Assembly: GCF_024105635.1 (NCBI RefSeq)
Contig: NZ_WYDQ01000001.1
Coordinates: 2,108,001 to 2,172,000 of the forward strand
Direction of reading: 5' to 3'
DNA: 64,000 bases
From: Oceanicola sp. 502str15
GTDB lineage: Bacteria > Pseudomonadota > Alphaproteobacteria > Rhodobacterales > Rhodobacteraceae
In this document: positions 8,610-17,199 of the stretch, in pieces
Position numbering within the stretch: position 1 is the first letter of the stretch
Layout: every line of letters begins with the position of its first letter
Made by a program: the position numbers and the translations under genes
The notes under the pieces: model-generated
The model's input: only the letters and a program-made list of their open reading frames with translations
The model's database searches: none
What the model was told of the DNA's origin: nothing

Positions 8610-9836
8610 CTACTCCGCCGCCGCCAGCGCCAGGCCGTCCACCACCGCCGTGAAGGCCTCCGAGCGCAGCACCTCCGCCCCGCCGCAGACAGCCGCCGCC
8701 TCGCGCCCGACAAATCCCATCAGGCTCGACCCGCCGACCAAAATCACCCGGGCCACGTCGCCCGGCCCCACCCCGGCCCGCACCAGCACCTCGCGCACCG
8801 CGCCGCCGATGCTCTCGCGCGCCGCGTCCAGCACCCCGTCCATCCGCGCCGCCGTCAGCTCCGCCGCGAGGCCGGGGCTCACGAAGCCCATCCCGATCCG
8901 GCCCGCCCCGGCATCGTTCGCCGCGATCTTCCCGCGCTCCACCGCGAAGGCCAGCTCGTGGCCCAGCTCGTCCTCCAGCACCTTCGCCAGCCGCCCCAGC
9001 ACCTCCGGCGCCTCCGCCAGCTTCAGCATCTGCGCCACCTTGCGGCGGGTGTCGGCGGTGTAGAGAAACGGGATCTTCGGCCATGTCGCGAGGTCGACGA
9101 AGAGCGCGGCAGGCACCGGCAGCAGCCCGGGGCCGAATTCCCGGCGCAGCTCACCGCCAAGCCCCAGAAGCGGCATCACCTCGGCCACCGAAACCACCCG
9201 GTCAAAATCGGTGCCCCCCAGCCGCAGCCCGTAGCTCGCCAGAATCTCCACCTCCGCGCCCGAGCGGAACACCGTGAAGTCGCTGGTGCCGCCACCGATG
9301 TCCACGATCAGCCCCAGCCCCTCCGCGCCGCCCATGCCCTGACAGGCCCGCGCCGCCGCCTCCGGTTCGGGCAGAAACTCCACCTCCTCGAAGCCCGCCG
9401 CCATGTAGCAGCCGCGCAGGTCGTCCTCGGCCCGCGCATCCTTTTCCACATCTTCATGAAACCGCACCGGACGCCCCGACAGCGCCCGGGTGAAGCGCGC
9501 GCCGGTAAAGCTCTCGGACCGCTCGCGCACCTGCACCAGAAAGGCCGTCACCACTTCGGCAAGGGTGCGGCGCTTGCCTTCGATCAGCCGCTTCTCGTGC
9601 AGCAGGGGCACGCCCAGAACCGACTTCAGCGCCCGCATGTAGCGCCCCTCCTCGCCGCCGATCAGCGCCGCGCCCGCCGCCGCGCCGATCCGCATCGCGC
9701 CGCCCCCCTCCGGGAAGAACACCGCCGTCGGAAGCGTCTCCGCTCCGTCCTCGATCGGCAGCCGCCGCACCGCGCCGCCCGCATGGACCGCAGCCGCCGA
9801 ATTCGAGGTGCCAAAGTCGATCGCCAGCCTGTTCAT
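8610..9836 (-). CDS. Hsp70-like ATPase (YegD type, nucleotide-binding domain only)
   Basis: Actin/Hsp70-fold ATPase of 408 residues. The phosphate-1 motif LAIDFGTSNSAAAV opens the protein, the phosphate-2 motif VDIGGGTSDFTVF lies near 190, and an adenosine motif VILVGGSSLMGFV occurs near 375. There is no substrate-binding beta domain or lid, as in YegD-type Hsp70 relatives, so it is not a general DnaK. The start is set at the ATG at 9836 because GGAG lies 8 bases before it; a GTG at 9845 gives three extra residues. It is isolated: no DnaJ or GrpE partner is near, and the client is unknown. Confidence 0.85.
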   Translation of the reverse strand: MNRLAIDFGTSNSAAAVHAGGAVRRLPIEDGAETLPTAVFFPEGGGAMRIGAAAGAALIGGEEGRYMRALKSVLGVPLLHEKRLIEGKRRTLAEVVTAFLVQVRERSESFTGARFTRALSGRPVRFHEDVEKDARAEDDLRGCYMAAGFEEVEFLPEPEAAARACQGMGGAEGLGLIVDIGGGTSDFTVFRSGAEVEILASYGLRLGGTDFDRVVSVAEVMPLLGLGGELRREFGPGLLPVPAALFVDLATWPKIPFLYTADTRRKVAQMLKLAEAPEVLGRLAKVLEDELGHELAFAVERGKIAANDAGAGRIGMGFVSPGLAAELTAARMDGVLDAARESIGGAVREVLVRAGVGPGDVARVILVGGSSLMGFVGREAAAVCGGAEVLRSEAFTAVVDGLALAAAE

Positions 9837-9941
9837 CGCCGCCACTCCATGCCGAAAGGAGGGCGCAGCTACCCCAAGCCCCGCGCCAAGGCAAGCCCCC
9901 GCGCCCGGCCGGTTAACCTCTTGCGACTATGTCATTTGATG

Positions 9942-9985
9942 TCTGCACGGGGTGTGTACGGCTTGTGTACGCCTTGTGCCTGTGA
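9942..9985 (+). repeat. Four 11-bp direct repeats (TGTGTACGGCT type)
   Basis: Four abutting 11-mers read TCTGCACGGGG, TGTGTACGGCT, TGTGTACGCCT and TGTGCCTGTGA. They lie in the 179-base spacer between the FAD-linked dehydrogenase and Hsp70-like genes, 24 bases after a TTAACC (9913-9918). A second array with the same period and core is at 48877-48920. One helical turn per unit suggests a site bound by a protein oligomer on one DNA face. The factor is not identified. Confidence 0.55.
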
Positions 9986-10015
9986 TCTCGAAAGCACTTA
10001 ACGCCGTGCGCCCGA

Positions 10016-11455
10016 TCAAGGAAAATTCTGTCCGAAAATCGCGCCAGGGTTCAAAATACCCAATGGATCCAGGGTCTTCTTGATCGCCCGCATCATCTCG
10101 ATCCGCACCGGATCGCCCCACTTTGCAAGGTCGTCCACCTTCGCCCGCCCCAGCCCATGCTCCGCGCTGAACGAGCCCTCCATCTCTGCAAGCAGCTGAT
10201 TTATAACGTCTTTCAGCACCTCGTAGCTGTCCGCCGGATAGTCCTCCCGGCGCTTTCCCGCCGCCGGAAACACGTTGTAATGCAGGTTCCCGTCGCCAAG
10301 GTGCCCAAAGCAGTTGATCCTGAAATCCCCCGCCTTTCCAATAGCTTCCCCGGCGCGGGTGATGAACTCCGGCACCGCGCTGAGCGGCAGCGAGATATCG
10401 TTCGAAATCACCGACCCGACCCGCCGGTTCCCCTCCGGCAAAGACTCCCGCATCGCCCAGAACTCCGCCCGCTGCCCCTCGCTCGCCGCGACCACGCCAT
10501 CGCGCACCAGCCCCGCCTCGTAAGCCTCTGAAAACAGGGCCTCCATCAGCGCATCCGCGTCCTGCCCGGCGCTGCATCCCAACTCGATCAGCACGCACCA
10601 ATCGGGCACCTCCGACCAGGGCAGGCGCACCTGCGGCACATGTTCGGCCAGAAACTTCGGGCCCTGCCCCGCAATCAGCTCGAAGGCGGAAAGGGCAGGC
10701 CCCGCGAGGCCTTGCGCCTTGCCCAGCAGCCCCAGCGCCGCCGCCGGGCTCTCCACCACCAGCACCGCGGCGGCCCTGTTTTCGGGCCGCGGAAACAGCC
10801 GCAGGCTCGCGGCGGTGATCACCCCCAGCGTGCCCTCCGAGCCGATCAGCAGGTTGCGCAGGTCATAGCCGGTGTTGTCCTTGCGCAGCCGCTTCAGCCC
10901 GCGCATCACCCGCCCGTCCGCCAGCACCGCCTCCACCCCGAGGCACAGCTCGCGCGCATTGCCGTAGCGCAGCACGTTCACGCCCCCCGCATTGGTGCCC
11001 AGAAGCCCGCCGATCCGCGCCGAGCCCTCGCTGCCCAACGACAGCGGAAACAGCCGGCCATGGGACTCCGCAACCCCCTGAACCTCCTGCAGAATTGCCC
11101 CCGCCTCCACGGTCATCACGCCCTCCTCGGGCCACACACCGCGCACCGCCTTCATCCGCTCGAGGCTCAGCACCAGCGGCACCGGCCCCTCCGTCGCAAG
11201 CTGCCCGCCAACCAGCCCGGTGCCGCCGCCATAGGGCACGATGCCCACCCGGTGTTCGCTGGCCAGCCGCATCACGGCAGAGACCTCCTCCACCGATCCG
11301 GGCGTCAAGACCGCCCCGGCCCGGCCCGTTAACCTGTCTCTGGGTTCTTCGAGGTATCTTTGCTCCACGTCCCGCACCACGCCCTCAGGCAGGGCCGCGC
11401 GAAAGGCGTTAACGATTTCGGGGGTCGCATCATTCAACATGGGCCCATTCAGCAC
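10016..11455 (-). CDS. FAD-linked 2-hydroxyacid dehydrogenase (D-lactate / D-2-hydroxyglutarate type)
   Basis: Flavoprotein of 479 residues of the VAO/PCMH superfamily. An FAD-binding domain covers about 45-220, with the pyrophosphate loop PYGGGTGLVGGQ and the segment GLLGTNAGGVNVLRYG. The C-terminal FAD-oxidase domain contains FGHLGDGNLHYN near 405, the conserved metal/substrate motif of the D-lactate dehydrogenase, GlcD and D-2-hydroxyglutarate dehydrogenase group, and ends with LDPLGILNPGAIF. The substrate is probably a D-2-hydroxyacid; which one is not resolvable. A second ATG five codons in is a possible start. No glcE or glcF partner is present, which argues against glycolate oxidase. 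Confidence 0.88.
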   Translation of the reverse strand: MLNGPMLNDATPEIVNAFRAALPEGVVRDVEQRYLEEPRDRLTGRAGAVLTPGSVEEVSAVMRLASEHRVGIVPYGGGTGLVGGQLATEGPVPLVLSLERMKAVRGVWPEEGVMTVEAGAILQEVQGVAESHGRLFPLSLGSEGSARIGGLLGTNAGGVNVLRYGNARELCLGVEAVLADGRVMRGLKRLRKDNTGYDLRNLLIGSEGTLGVITAASLRLFPRPENRAAAVLVVESPAAALGLLGKAQGLAGPALSAFELIAGQGPKFLAEHVPQVRLPWSEVPDWCVLIELGCSAGQDADALMEALFSEAYEAGLVRDGVVAASEGQRAEFWAMRESLPEGNRRVGSVISNDISLPLSAVPEFITRAGEAIGKAGDFRINCFGHLGDGNLHYNVFPAAGKRREDYPADSYEVLKDVINQLLAEMEGSFSAEHGLGRAKVDDLAKWGDPVRIEMMRAIKKTLDPLGILNPGAIFGQNFP

Positions 11456-11470
11456 GGGTCCGGGGCAAAA

Positions 11471-12298
11471 TCAATCGCGCCCCGTCAGCACGAGGGGTTG
11501 CAGCACGAGGATAGTAGGCCGCGACGGCAGATCGCGGAGCGACATGGTAAACGAACTCTCCATCCGCCGTTCGATGGCAAACTCACCCGCCATCCCCTCC
11601 AGGAATCGCTCCAGCGAGTAGCCTGAAAACCAGTGCATCGGCAGCACCACCGACGAGCGCAGCCGGCTGACGATCCGCTGCATGGTGCCGATATCCACCG
11701 TCATCCCGCCATCCACCGGCGCCATCACGATATCGAGCCGCCCAAGGGCCGCATATTGCTCGGCATTCGGCTCGTGATGCAGATGCCCGAGGTGCCCGAT
11801 GCACAGCCCCGCCACCTCGAAGACAAAGATCGAATTGCCGTCTTCCTCCACCCCGCCAAAGCCCTGCCGAATGTCGGTCGGCACGTTGCGCACCAGCATC
11901 TCGCCAAGGTCGAGGTGGTGGTCGGCAGGCCCCGCCCCATCGCCCCAGCCGCGCAGCACATTGGGGATGCGCGGGTCGGGGTTCGGGGTCCAGTGCGAGC
12001 CGTGGGCATGGTTCATCGTGGCTACATCGGGCACCAGATCCTCGGGGCCGAGATAGCCGTTGTAATCGGTCGCCACCGACAGGCCGCCCTCGGTCTGGAT
12101 CACGTAGACCGAGTGATCGACATAGGTGATCCGCACCGAATCTTCCGCCACCGGATCGCCCCAGGAGGCCTTCTGCACATAGGCCATCCCCGGCGTCGCC
12201 TCGGCCAGCGCGATGCAGTGCGAGGGCCGCCTGTCCTGCGCGGCGGCAGGGCTGACACAGGCGAGAAGCCCGGCAAGGGCAAAGAGCGGTCTGATCAT
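11471..12298 (-). CDS. Exported metallo-beta-lactamase-fold protein (UlaG-like)
   Basis: Protein of 275 residues with a cleavable signal peptide ending ...CVSPAAAQ. The mature part resembles UlaG/L-ascorbate lactonase-type metallo-hydrolases: MNHAHGSHW near 95, CIGHLGHLHH near 165 and the late MHWF near 220 would supply zinc ligands. The first motif departs from the canonical HxHxDH, so activity is uncertain. It starts 65 bases after the GNAT gene and ends 15 bases before the FAD-linked dehydrogenase, all on the minus strand, so cotranscription is likely, but a common pathway is not evident. Confidence 0.75.
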   Translation of the reverse strand: MIRPLFALAGLLACVSPAAAQDRRPSHCIALAEATPGMAYVQKASWGDPVAEDSVRITYVDHSVYVIQTEGGLSVATDYNGYLGPEDLVPDVATMNHAHGSHWTPNPDPRIPNVLRGWGDGAGPADHHLDLGEMLVRNVPTDIRQGFGGVEEDGNSIFVFEVAGLCIGHLGHLHHEPNAEQYAALGRLDIVMAPVDGGMTVDIGTMQRIVSRLRSSVVLPMHWFSGYSLERFLEGMAGEFAIERRMESSFTMSLRDLPSRPTILVLQPLVLTGRD

Positions 12299-12363
12299 GG
12301 GCGGCGCCTCCTGGCGCTCAGGCTAGCGCAGAATCACCGCGCCGCACCGCCCCCACGAAAAGT

Positions 12364-12951
12364 TTACGCCCCGGCCTCGGTCCGCCCCCGCCGATCGCGG
12401 CGCAAATTGGCGTAAAGCACATGATTTCGCCACCGCCCGTTGATCTGAAGGTAGCTCTGCGCGACGCCCTCGTATTTGAAGCCGCATTTTTCGAGCGCCC
12501 CGCGAGAGGCGGTGTTTTCCGGCAGGCAGGCGGCTTCGAGGCGGCTGAGATCGAGCGTGGTAAAGCCGTAATGTGCAACCGCTTCAATGGCTTCTCGCAT
12601 GAACCCCTGCCGCTTGTGCGGCCCGCCGATCCAGTAGCCCAGCGTGCCCGATTGCGCCGGGCCACGGCGGATGTTGTCGAGCGTGATCGCGCCCAGCAGG
12701 GTCTCTTCGTTGCGCTCGAACAGGAAGAGCGGCACCGCGGAGCCGCCCGCAATCGCCCGCTGCGCCCAGTAGACACGGTTTGTAAAGCTTTTGCGCGAAA
12801 GATGGTCGGCAGCCCAAGTCGGCTCCCACGGCGCCAGAAAGTCGCGGCTGTCGCGGCGCAGGTCCGACCAGGCCCGGTAGTCGCCATGGGCAGGCGGGCG
12901 CAACAGCATCCGCGGCGTGTCGATCCGGGTTTTGCGCCGCCCCAGCAGCAT
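12364..12951 (-). CDS. GNAT acetyltransferase, RimJ/RimL type
   Basis: Acetyltransferase of 195 residues using acetyl-CoA. It has the typical RimJ/RimL segments: RIDTPRMLLRPP at the start, LGYWIGGPHKRQGFMREAI (the acetyl-CoA pyrophosphate-binding turn) around 125-140, and the C-terminal RLEAACLPENTASRGALEKCGF. RimJ/RimL acetylate N-termini of ribosomal proteins; the acceptor here is unproven. The ATG overlaps the last base of the M16 peptidase stop codon (TGATG), so translation is probably coupled. Confidence 0.9.
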   Translation of the reverse strand: MLLGRRKTRIDTPRMLLRPPAHGDYRAWSDLRRDSRDFLAPWEPTWAADHLSRKSFTNRVYWAQRAIAGGSAVPLFLFERNEETLLGAITLDNIRRGPAQSGTLGYWIGGPHKRQGFMREAIEAVAHYGFTTLDLSRLEAACLPENTASRGALEKCGFKYEGVAQSYLQINGRWRNHVLYANLRRDRRGRTEAGA

Positions 12952-14213
12952 CAGGCCGCCAAGCGCTCCTTCAGGCCGGACAGGCCCGGCGCACGTTCGG
13001 CCGGGCCGTATAGCGCCAGCGCGGCGGGCGCGTCGGAGACGAGGCCGGTGGCAAAGCGGCGCAGGTCGGCAAGGGTGACGGCGTCGATCTTCTCCACGGT
13101 TTCTTCCGGCGTGGGGACACGGTCCCAGATGGTGACCATGCGGGCATTGCGCTCGGCGCGGCTCGAGGGGCCTTCGAGCCCCATCAGCAGCCCGGCCTTC
13201 AGCTGGTTGCGGGCGCGCTCCAGCTCGGCGGTGCTCAGGTCGTCACCGGCCCGGCGCAGCTCGTCGATGACCACTTCCGAGAGCCCGGCAATGTCGTCGC
13301 CGCTGGTGCCCGCGTAAATCGTCATCAGCCCGGTGTCGCCATAGGCCCCGGCCTGGGCATAGATCGAGTAGCAGAGGCCGCGCTTTTCGCGCAGCTCCTG
13401 GAACAGCCGCGAAGACATGCCGCCGCCCATCGCGGAGGCGTAGATCTGCGCGGTGTAAATGTCGGGGTCGCGGTAGTTGGGGCTTTCCAGCCCCATCGCA
13501 AAGTGCACCTGCTCCAGCGGGCGGATTTCGCGGGTTTCGCCCCCGATAAAGCGCGCGCCCTCCTCCACGCGGCTGGGCCGCGGGGTGAGGTGCCCAAAGG
13601 CCCGCTCGGCCAGCCGCAGGATCTCGTCGTGATCCACAGCGCCCGCCGCCGCCAACACAAGGTGCTCGGGCCCGTAGTGCTCGGCCACAAAGCCGGAAAG
13701 GTCGCCGCGCCCGAAGGCCTGGATCCGCTCGGGCGGGCCAAGAATGGTGCGCCCCACCGCCTGGTCGGGATAGGCGGCCTCCTGAAGCCAGTCGAAGATG
13801 ATATCGTCCGGCGTGTCGAGCGCCTGCCCGATCTCCTGCAGGATCACCCCGCGCTCCACCTCGATCTCGGCAAGGTCAAACGCAGGTTCCAGCACGATAT
13901 CGGCGATCACGTCCAGCGCCAGCGGCACGTCGGCGGCCAGAACGCGGGCGTAATAGGCGGTCATCTCGCGCCCCGTGTAGGCGTTGATATAGCCGCCAAC
14001 GTCCTCGATTTCCTCGGCAATCTGGAGGGCGCTGCGCCGGGCCGTGCCCTTGAAGGCCATGTGCTCGAGGAAGTGGGCAATCCCGTTCTGCTCGACGCGC
14101 TCATGCCGTCCGCCCGCGTTGATCCACAGGCCCACCGACGCACTCGCCAGCCCCGGCATCGCCTCGGTCACGATGCGCATTCCATTGCCAAGCCTGTCGA
14201 TTTGCACGCTCAC
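12951..14213 (-). CDS. M16 family zinc metallopeptidase (processing peptidase-like)
   Basis: Protein of 420 residues, the usual size for the bacterial homologues of the mitochondrial processing peptidase beta subunit. The inverted zinc motif HxxEH is complete (H47, E50, H51), with the distal glutamate expected in the EVERGVILQEIGQ segment; the inactive C-terminal M16 half follows with RGLCYSIYAQAG. It is therefore a catalytically complete single-chain M16B peptidase. The start is GTG at 14213, overlapping the thrC stop by 4 bases. The thrC-M16 pairing is common in Rhodobacterales and related bacteria. Confidence 0.95.
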   Translation of the reverse strand: MSVQIDRLGNGMRIVTEAMPGLASASVGLWINAGGRHERVEQNGIAHFLEHMAFKGTARRSALQIAEEIEDVGGYINAYTGREMTAYYARVLAADVPLALDVIADIVLEPAFDLAEIEVERGVILQEIGQALDTPDDIIFDWLQEAAYPDQAVGRTILGPPERIQAFGRGDLSGFVAEHYGPEHLVLAAAGAVDHDEILRLAERAFGHLTPRPSRVEEGARFIGGETREIRPLEQVHFAMGLESPNYRDPDIYTAQIYASAMGGGMSSRLFQELREKRGLCYSIYAQAGAYGDTGLMTIYAGTSGDDIAGLSEVVIDELRRAGDDLSTAELERARNQLKAGLLMGLEGPSSRAERNARMVTIWDRVPTPEETVEKIDAVTLADLRRFATGLVSDAPAALALYGPAERAPGLSGLKERLAA

Positions 14214-15598
14214 GCAGACCGCCTTTCCCTGATGAGAGTTTCGATGGCGTGCAGGTCATTCTCGACCCGCGTCACCCGTTCCGATTTGTCATATAGGTCT
14301 GCCATCCGCTTGGGAAGGGCGGCATGTACGCCGCAGGCCTCCTCCACGGCGGCCGGAAACTTGGCCGGATGGGCCGTGGCCAGTGTCACCAGCGGCGTCG
14401 CGCCGAGGTGCTCGCGGGCCACCCGCGTGCCCACCGCCGTATGCGGGCAGATCACCTCGCCGGTTTCCTTGAACATGCGGTCGATCTCCGCGCGGGTCTC
14501 GTCCTCGCTCACCCGACCCGAGCTGTAATGCTCCGTGAGCGCGCCCATGGCGTTCTCGCTCACCCGGAACCTGCCCGCCTTCAGCTCGTCCATCAGCGCC
14601 GCCACCGCGGCCCCGTCCTTGCCATAGGCAAACCACAGCGCCCGCTCGAAATTCGAGCTCACCTCGATGTCCATCGAGGGCGAGATCGAGGGCTTCACAC
14701 CCGCCTTGGCATAGTCGCCGGTTTCAAGGCAGCGGTGCAGAATGTCGTTCTGGTTGGTGGCCACGATCAGCCGGTCAATCGGCAGGCCCATCTGCTTGGC
14801 CAGAAAGCCCGCGAAGATGTCGCCAAAGTTGCCCGTGGGCACGCAAAAGCTCACCTTGCGATGCGGCGCGCCGAGCGCCACGGCGGAGGTAAAGTAGTAG
14901 ACGATCTGCGCCAGAACCCGGGCAAAGTTGATCGAGTTGACCCCCGCCAGCCCCACCTCGTCGCGGAAGCTGAAGTCGGCAAACATCTCCTTCAACATGC
15001 CCTGGCAATCGTCGAAATCGCCATCGACGGCCAGCGCATGCACGTTTGCCGCCTCCGGCGTGGTCATCTGACGCCGCTGCACCTCGGACACCCGGCCATG
15101 AGGGAAGAGAATGAACACATCCACGTTGTCCAGCCCGGCAAATGCCTCGATCGCAGCCGAGCCGGTATCGCCCGAGGTCGCGCCGACAATGGTGATCTTG
15201 CGCCCATTGCGCTTCAGCACGGTCTGAAACATCTGGCCGATGAGCTGCATGGCGAAGTCCTTGAAGGCCAGCGTCGGCCCGTGGAACAGCTCCAGCAGAA
15301 AGTGGTTGTCGGCCAGTTGCTTGAGCGGCGCCCGCGCCGGGTGGCCAAAGCCCGCATAGGCCCGCCCGATCAGCGCCTGCACCTCGGCCTCGCTGCCCAG
15401 CGCATCGCCGATGAAGGGCGCAATAACCCGCGCCACCGCCTCCTCGTAGCTCACCCCGGCCAGCGCCGCGATCTCGGCCTCGCTCATGGTCGGCACGCTC
15501 TCGGGCAGGTAGAGCCCCCCGTCGCGGGCGAGGCCCGTCAGCATGGCGTCTTCAAAGCTCAGAACCGGGGCCTGGCCCCTCGTGGAGATGTAGCGCAT
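14210..15598 (-). CDS. thrC: Threonine synthase
   Basis: PLP enzyme that converts O-phosphohomoserine to threonine, the last step of threonine synthesis. The 462-residue product has the PLP-lysine motif HGPTLAFKDFAMQ with Lys113, then the phosphate-binding loop GATSGDTGSAAIEAF, and the N-terminal MRYISTRG typical of the longer class of bacterial/fungal enzymes. A GAAGGAC ribosome-binding site precedes the ATG. It follows SURF1 by 10 bases and precedes the M16 gene with a 4-base overlap. Confidence 0.97.
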   Translation of the reverse strand: MRYISTRGQAPVLSFEDAMLTGLARDGGLYLPESVPTMSEAEIAALAGVSYEEAVARVIAPFIGDALGSEAEVQALIGRAYAGFGHPARAPLKQLADNHFLLELFHGPTLAFKDFAMQLIGQMFQTVLKRNGRKITIVGATSGDTGSAAIEAFAGLDNVDVFILFPHGRVSEVQRRQMTTPEAANVHALAVDGDFDDCQGMLKEMFADFSFRDEVGLAGVNSINFARVLAQIVYYFTSAVALGAPHRKVSFCVPTGNFGDIFAGFLAKQMGLPIDRLIVATNQNDILHRCLETGDYAKAGVKPSISPSMDIEVSSNFERALWFAYGKDGAAVAALMDELKAGRFRVSENAMGALTEHYSSGRVSEDETRAEIDRMFKETGEVICPHTAVGTRVAREHLGATPLVTLATAHPAKFPAAVEEACGVHAALPKRMADLYDKSERVTRVENDLHAIETLIRERRSA

Positions 15599-15608
15599 GG
15601 AAAGTCCT

Positions 15609-16271
15609 TCAGGCGGTGCGGCGCTTGATACGCCACATCAGAAACAGTGTCATCCCCAGCCACACCAGCGCGAGGCCGAACCATGTGACCGCATAGCCGA
15701 GGTGGTCGTTGGGGATGCCCTCGGAGCTGACCGGCAACGGCGTGATGCTGGAGCCGGGGCGCACCTCGCGGGCCACGATCAGCAGCGGCTCGGCGCCAAG
15801 GGCTTCGGCCATCGCAGGCACGTCGCGGGCAAACCACAGTTCGCCATCGGGCGCCGGGGTGAAGCCGTCGGTCTCGTCCGGCCAGTGCAGGTTGCCCGTC
15901 ACCTTCACCGCGCCCTGCGGAAAGGAGGCATCCGCCGAGATCATGTCGCGGTAGCCCAGATCCACCAGCAGCACCCGCCCGTCATAGGTTTCAAGCGTGG
16001 TGATGAAGCGATGCACCGCGCCGATCTGCTTGATCGAGGCCAGCACCCGCAGCCCCTCCCCGCTCAGCTCGCCCTCGGCCTCCACCGGCAGGTAGCGGTC
16101 GGCCTCCGGGTCGGGCGTGGCGGGCACCGCCACCGGGGCGGCGGCGATGCGCGCGTCGATATCCGCCAGCATCCCCTCTTTCCACTGCAAGCGGCGAAGC
16201 TGCCACGTGCCGAGGCTCACCAGCACAGCGATGCCGCAGATGCCCAGAATGGCGGGAAAGAGGTAGCGCAT
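15609..16271 (-). CDS. SURF1 family cytochrome c oxidase assembly protein
   Basis: Membrane protein of 220 residues with the SURF1 hairpin topology: an N-terminal helix (LFPAILGICGIAVLVSLGTWQL) immediately followed by the conserved GTWQLRRLQWKEGML, a large periplasmic domain, and a C-terminal helix preceded by NDHLGYAVTWFGLAL. SURF1 assists haem a insertion into subunit I of aa3-type oxidase. The ATG at 16271 is chosen over a TTG five codons earlier because GAAGGA precedes it. It is separated from ctaE by a REP element but is in the expected place downstream of the cta cluster. Confidence 0.95.
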   Translation of the reverse strand: MRYLFPAILGICGIAVLVSLGTWQLRRLQWKEGMLADIDARIAAAPVAVPATPDPEADRYLPVEAEGELSGEGLRVLASIKQIGAVHRFITTLETYDGRVLLVDLGYRDMISADASFPQGAVKVTGNLHWPDETDGFTPAPDGELWFARDVPAMAEALGAEPLLIVAREVRPGSSITPLPVSSEGIPNDHLGYAVTWFGLALVWLGMTLFLMWRIKRRTA

Positions 16272-16327
16272 GGGGGTGTCCTTCAAAGCCGAACGCGGGC
16301 CGTCTCCAGCCCGCGTTCCGTTAGTCC

Positions 16328-16348
16328 GTAGGGTGGGTGAAACCCACC
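16328..16348 (+). repeat. GTAG-headed REP-like palindrome between ctaE and surf1
   Basis: GTAG head plus perfect GGTGGGT-GAA-ACCCACC stem, identical to the copies at 4471 and 8326. It sits 6 bases downstream of the ctaE stop codon, inside what would otherwise be one transcript to SURF1, where a hairpin could protect or end the upstream message. Confidence 0.75.
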
Positions 16349-16354
16349 ACTGGC

Positions 16355-17167
16355 TCAGCCGCCCCAGATGTAGACCGCGGCGAAGAGGAAGAGCCAGACC
16401 ACGTCGACGAAGTGCCAGTACCAGGCGGCGGCCTCGAAGCCCACGTGCTTCTCCTGCGTAAAGTGCCCGGCCCGCAGGCGCAGGTAGCAGATGAACAGGA
16501 AGATCGTGCCGATCACCACGTGGAAGCCATGGAAGCCCGTCGCCATGAAGAAGTTGGCGCCGTAGATGTTGCCCGCGAAGCCGAAGGCGGCGTGGCTGTA
16601 TTCATAGGCCTGGAGCACGGTGAAGATCGCGCCGAGCACCACCGCCAGGATCAGCCCCTCGGCCATGGCCTTGCGGTTGTTCTCATGCACCAGCGCGTGG
16701 TGCGCCCAGGTGGCGGCCATCCCCGAGCAGAGCAGGATCAGCGTGTTGATCAGCGGCAGGTGCCAGGGGTCGAAGGTCTCGATGCCCGCCGGCGGCCAGA
16801 CGCCATCGACCGCGGGGCTCTCGGGGCCCATCGGATACATGGCGTGCTTGAAGAAGCTCCAGAACCAGGCCGCGAAGAACATCACTTCGGACATGATGAA
16901 CAGGATGAAGCCGTAACGCAGGCCGATCCGCACCACCGGGGTGTGATCGCCCACCTGGCTCTCTTCCACCACCTCCGACCACCATGCGAACATGACGTAG
17001 AGCACACCGACGAGGCCGATGAGGAAGATCCAGGGCTGGGTGGTTTCCACCGCAGGCGAGATCCACTGCACCGCCCCGAAGAGCATGACGAAGGCCGCGA
17101 CGGCCCCCGCAAAGGGCCAGATCGAGGGGTTGAGGATGTGGTAGTCGTGGTTCTTTTCGTGGGCCAT
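16355..17167 (-). CDS. ctaE: Cytochrome c oxidase subunit III
   Basis: Subunit III of the aa3-type terminal oxidase, 270 residues with seven membrane helices. The start [19 protein letters not shown] and the segments [32 protein letters not shown] and [20 protein letters not shown] helix (here [18 protein letters not shown]) are diagnostic, as is the terminal [18 protein letters not shown]. It stabilises subunit I and the proton pathway. Start ATG follows GAGGAACC. It lies 32 bases after ctaG. The catalytic subunit I gene (ctaD) is not in the window. Confidence 0.97.
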   Translation of the reverse strand: MAHEKNHDYHILNPSIWPFAGAVAAFVMLFGAVQWISPAVETTQPWIFLIGLVGVLYVMFAWWSEVVEESQVGDHTPVVRIGLRYGFILFIMSEVMFFAAWFWSFFKHAMYPMGPESPAVDGVWPPAGIETFDPWHLPLINTLILLCSGMAATWAHHALVHENNRKAMAEGLILAVVLGAIFTVLQAYEYSHAAFGFAGNIYGANFFMATGFHGFHVVIGTIFLFICYLRLRAGHFTQEKHVGFEAAAWYWHFVDVVWLFLFAAVYIWGG

Positions 17168-17199
17168 CTTTGGTTCCTCGGACGGTCTCTGTATTCGGG

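Noticed and set aside
10016..11455. Glycolate oxidase GlcD
   Set aside because: glcE and glcF are absent; the general FAD-linked D-2-hydroxyacid dehydrogenase call is safer.
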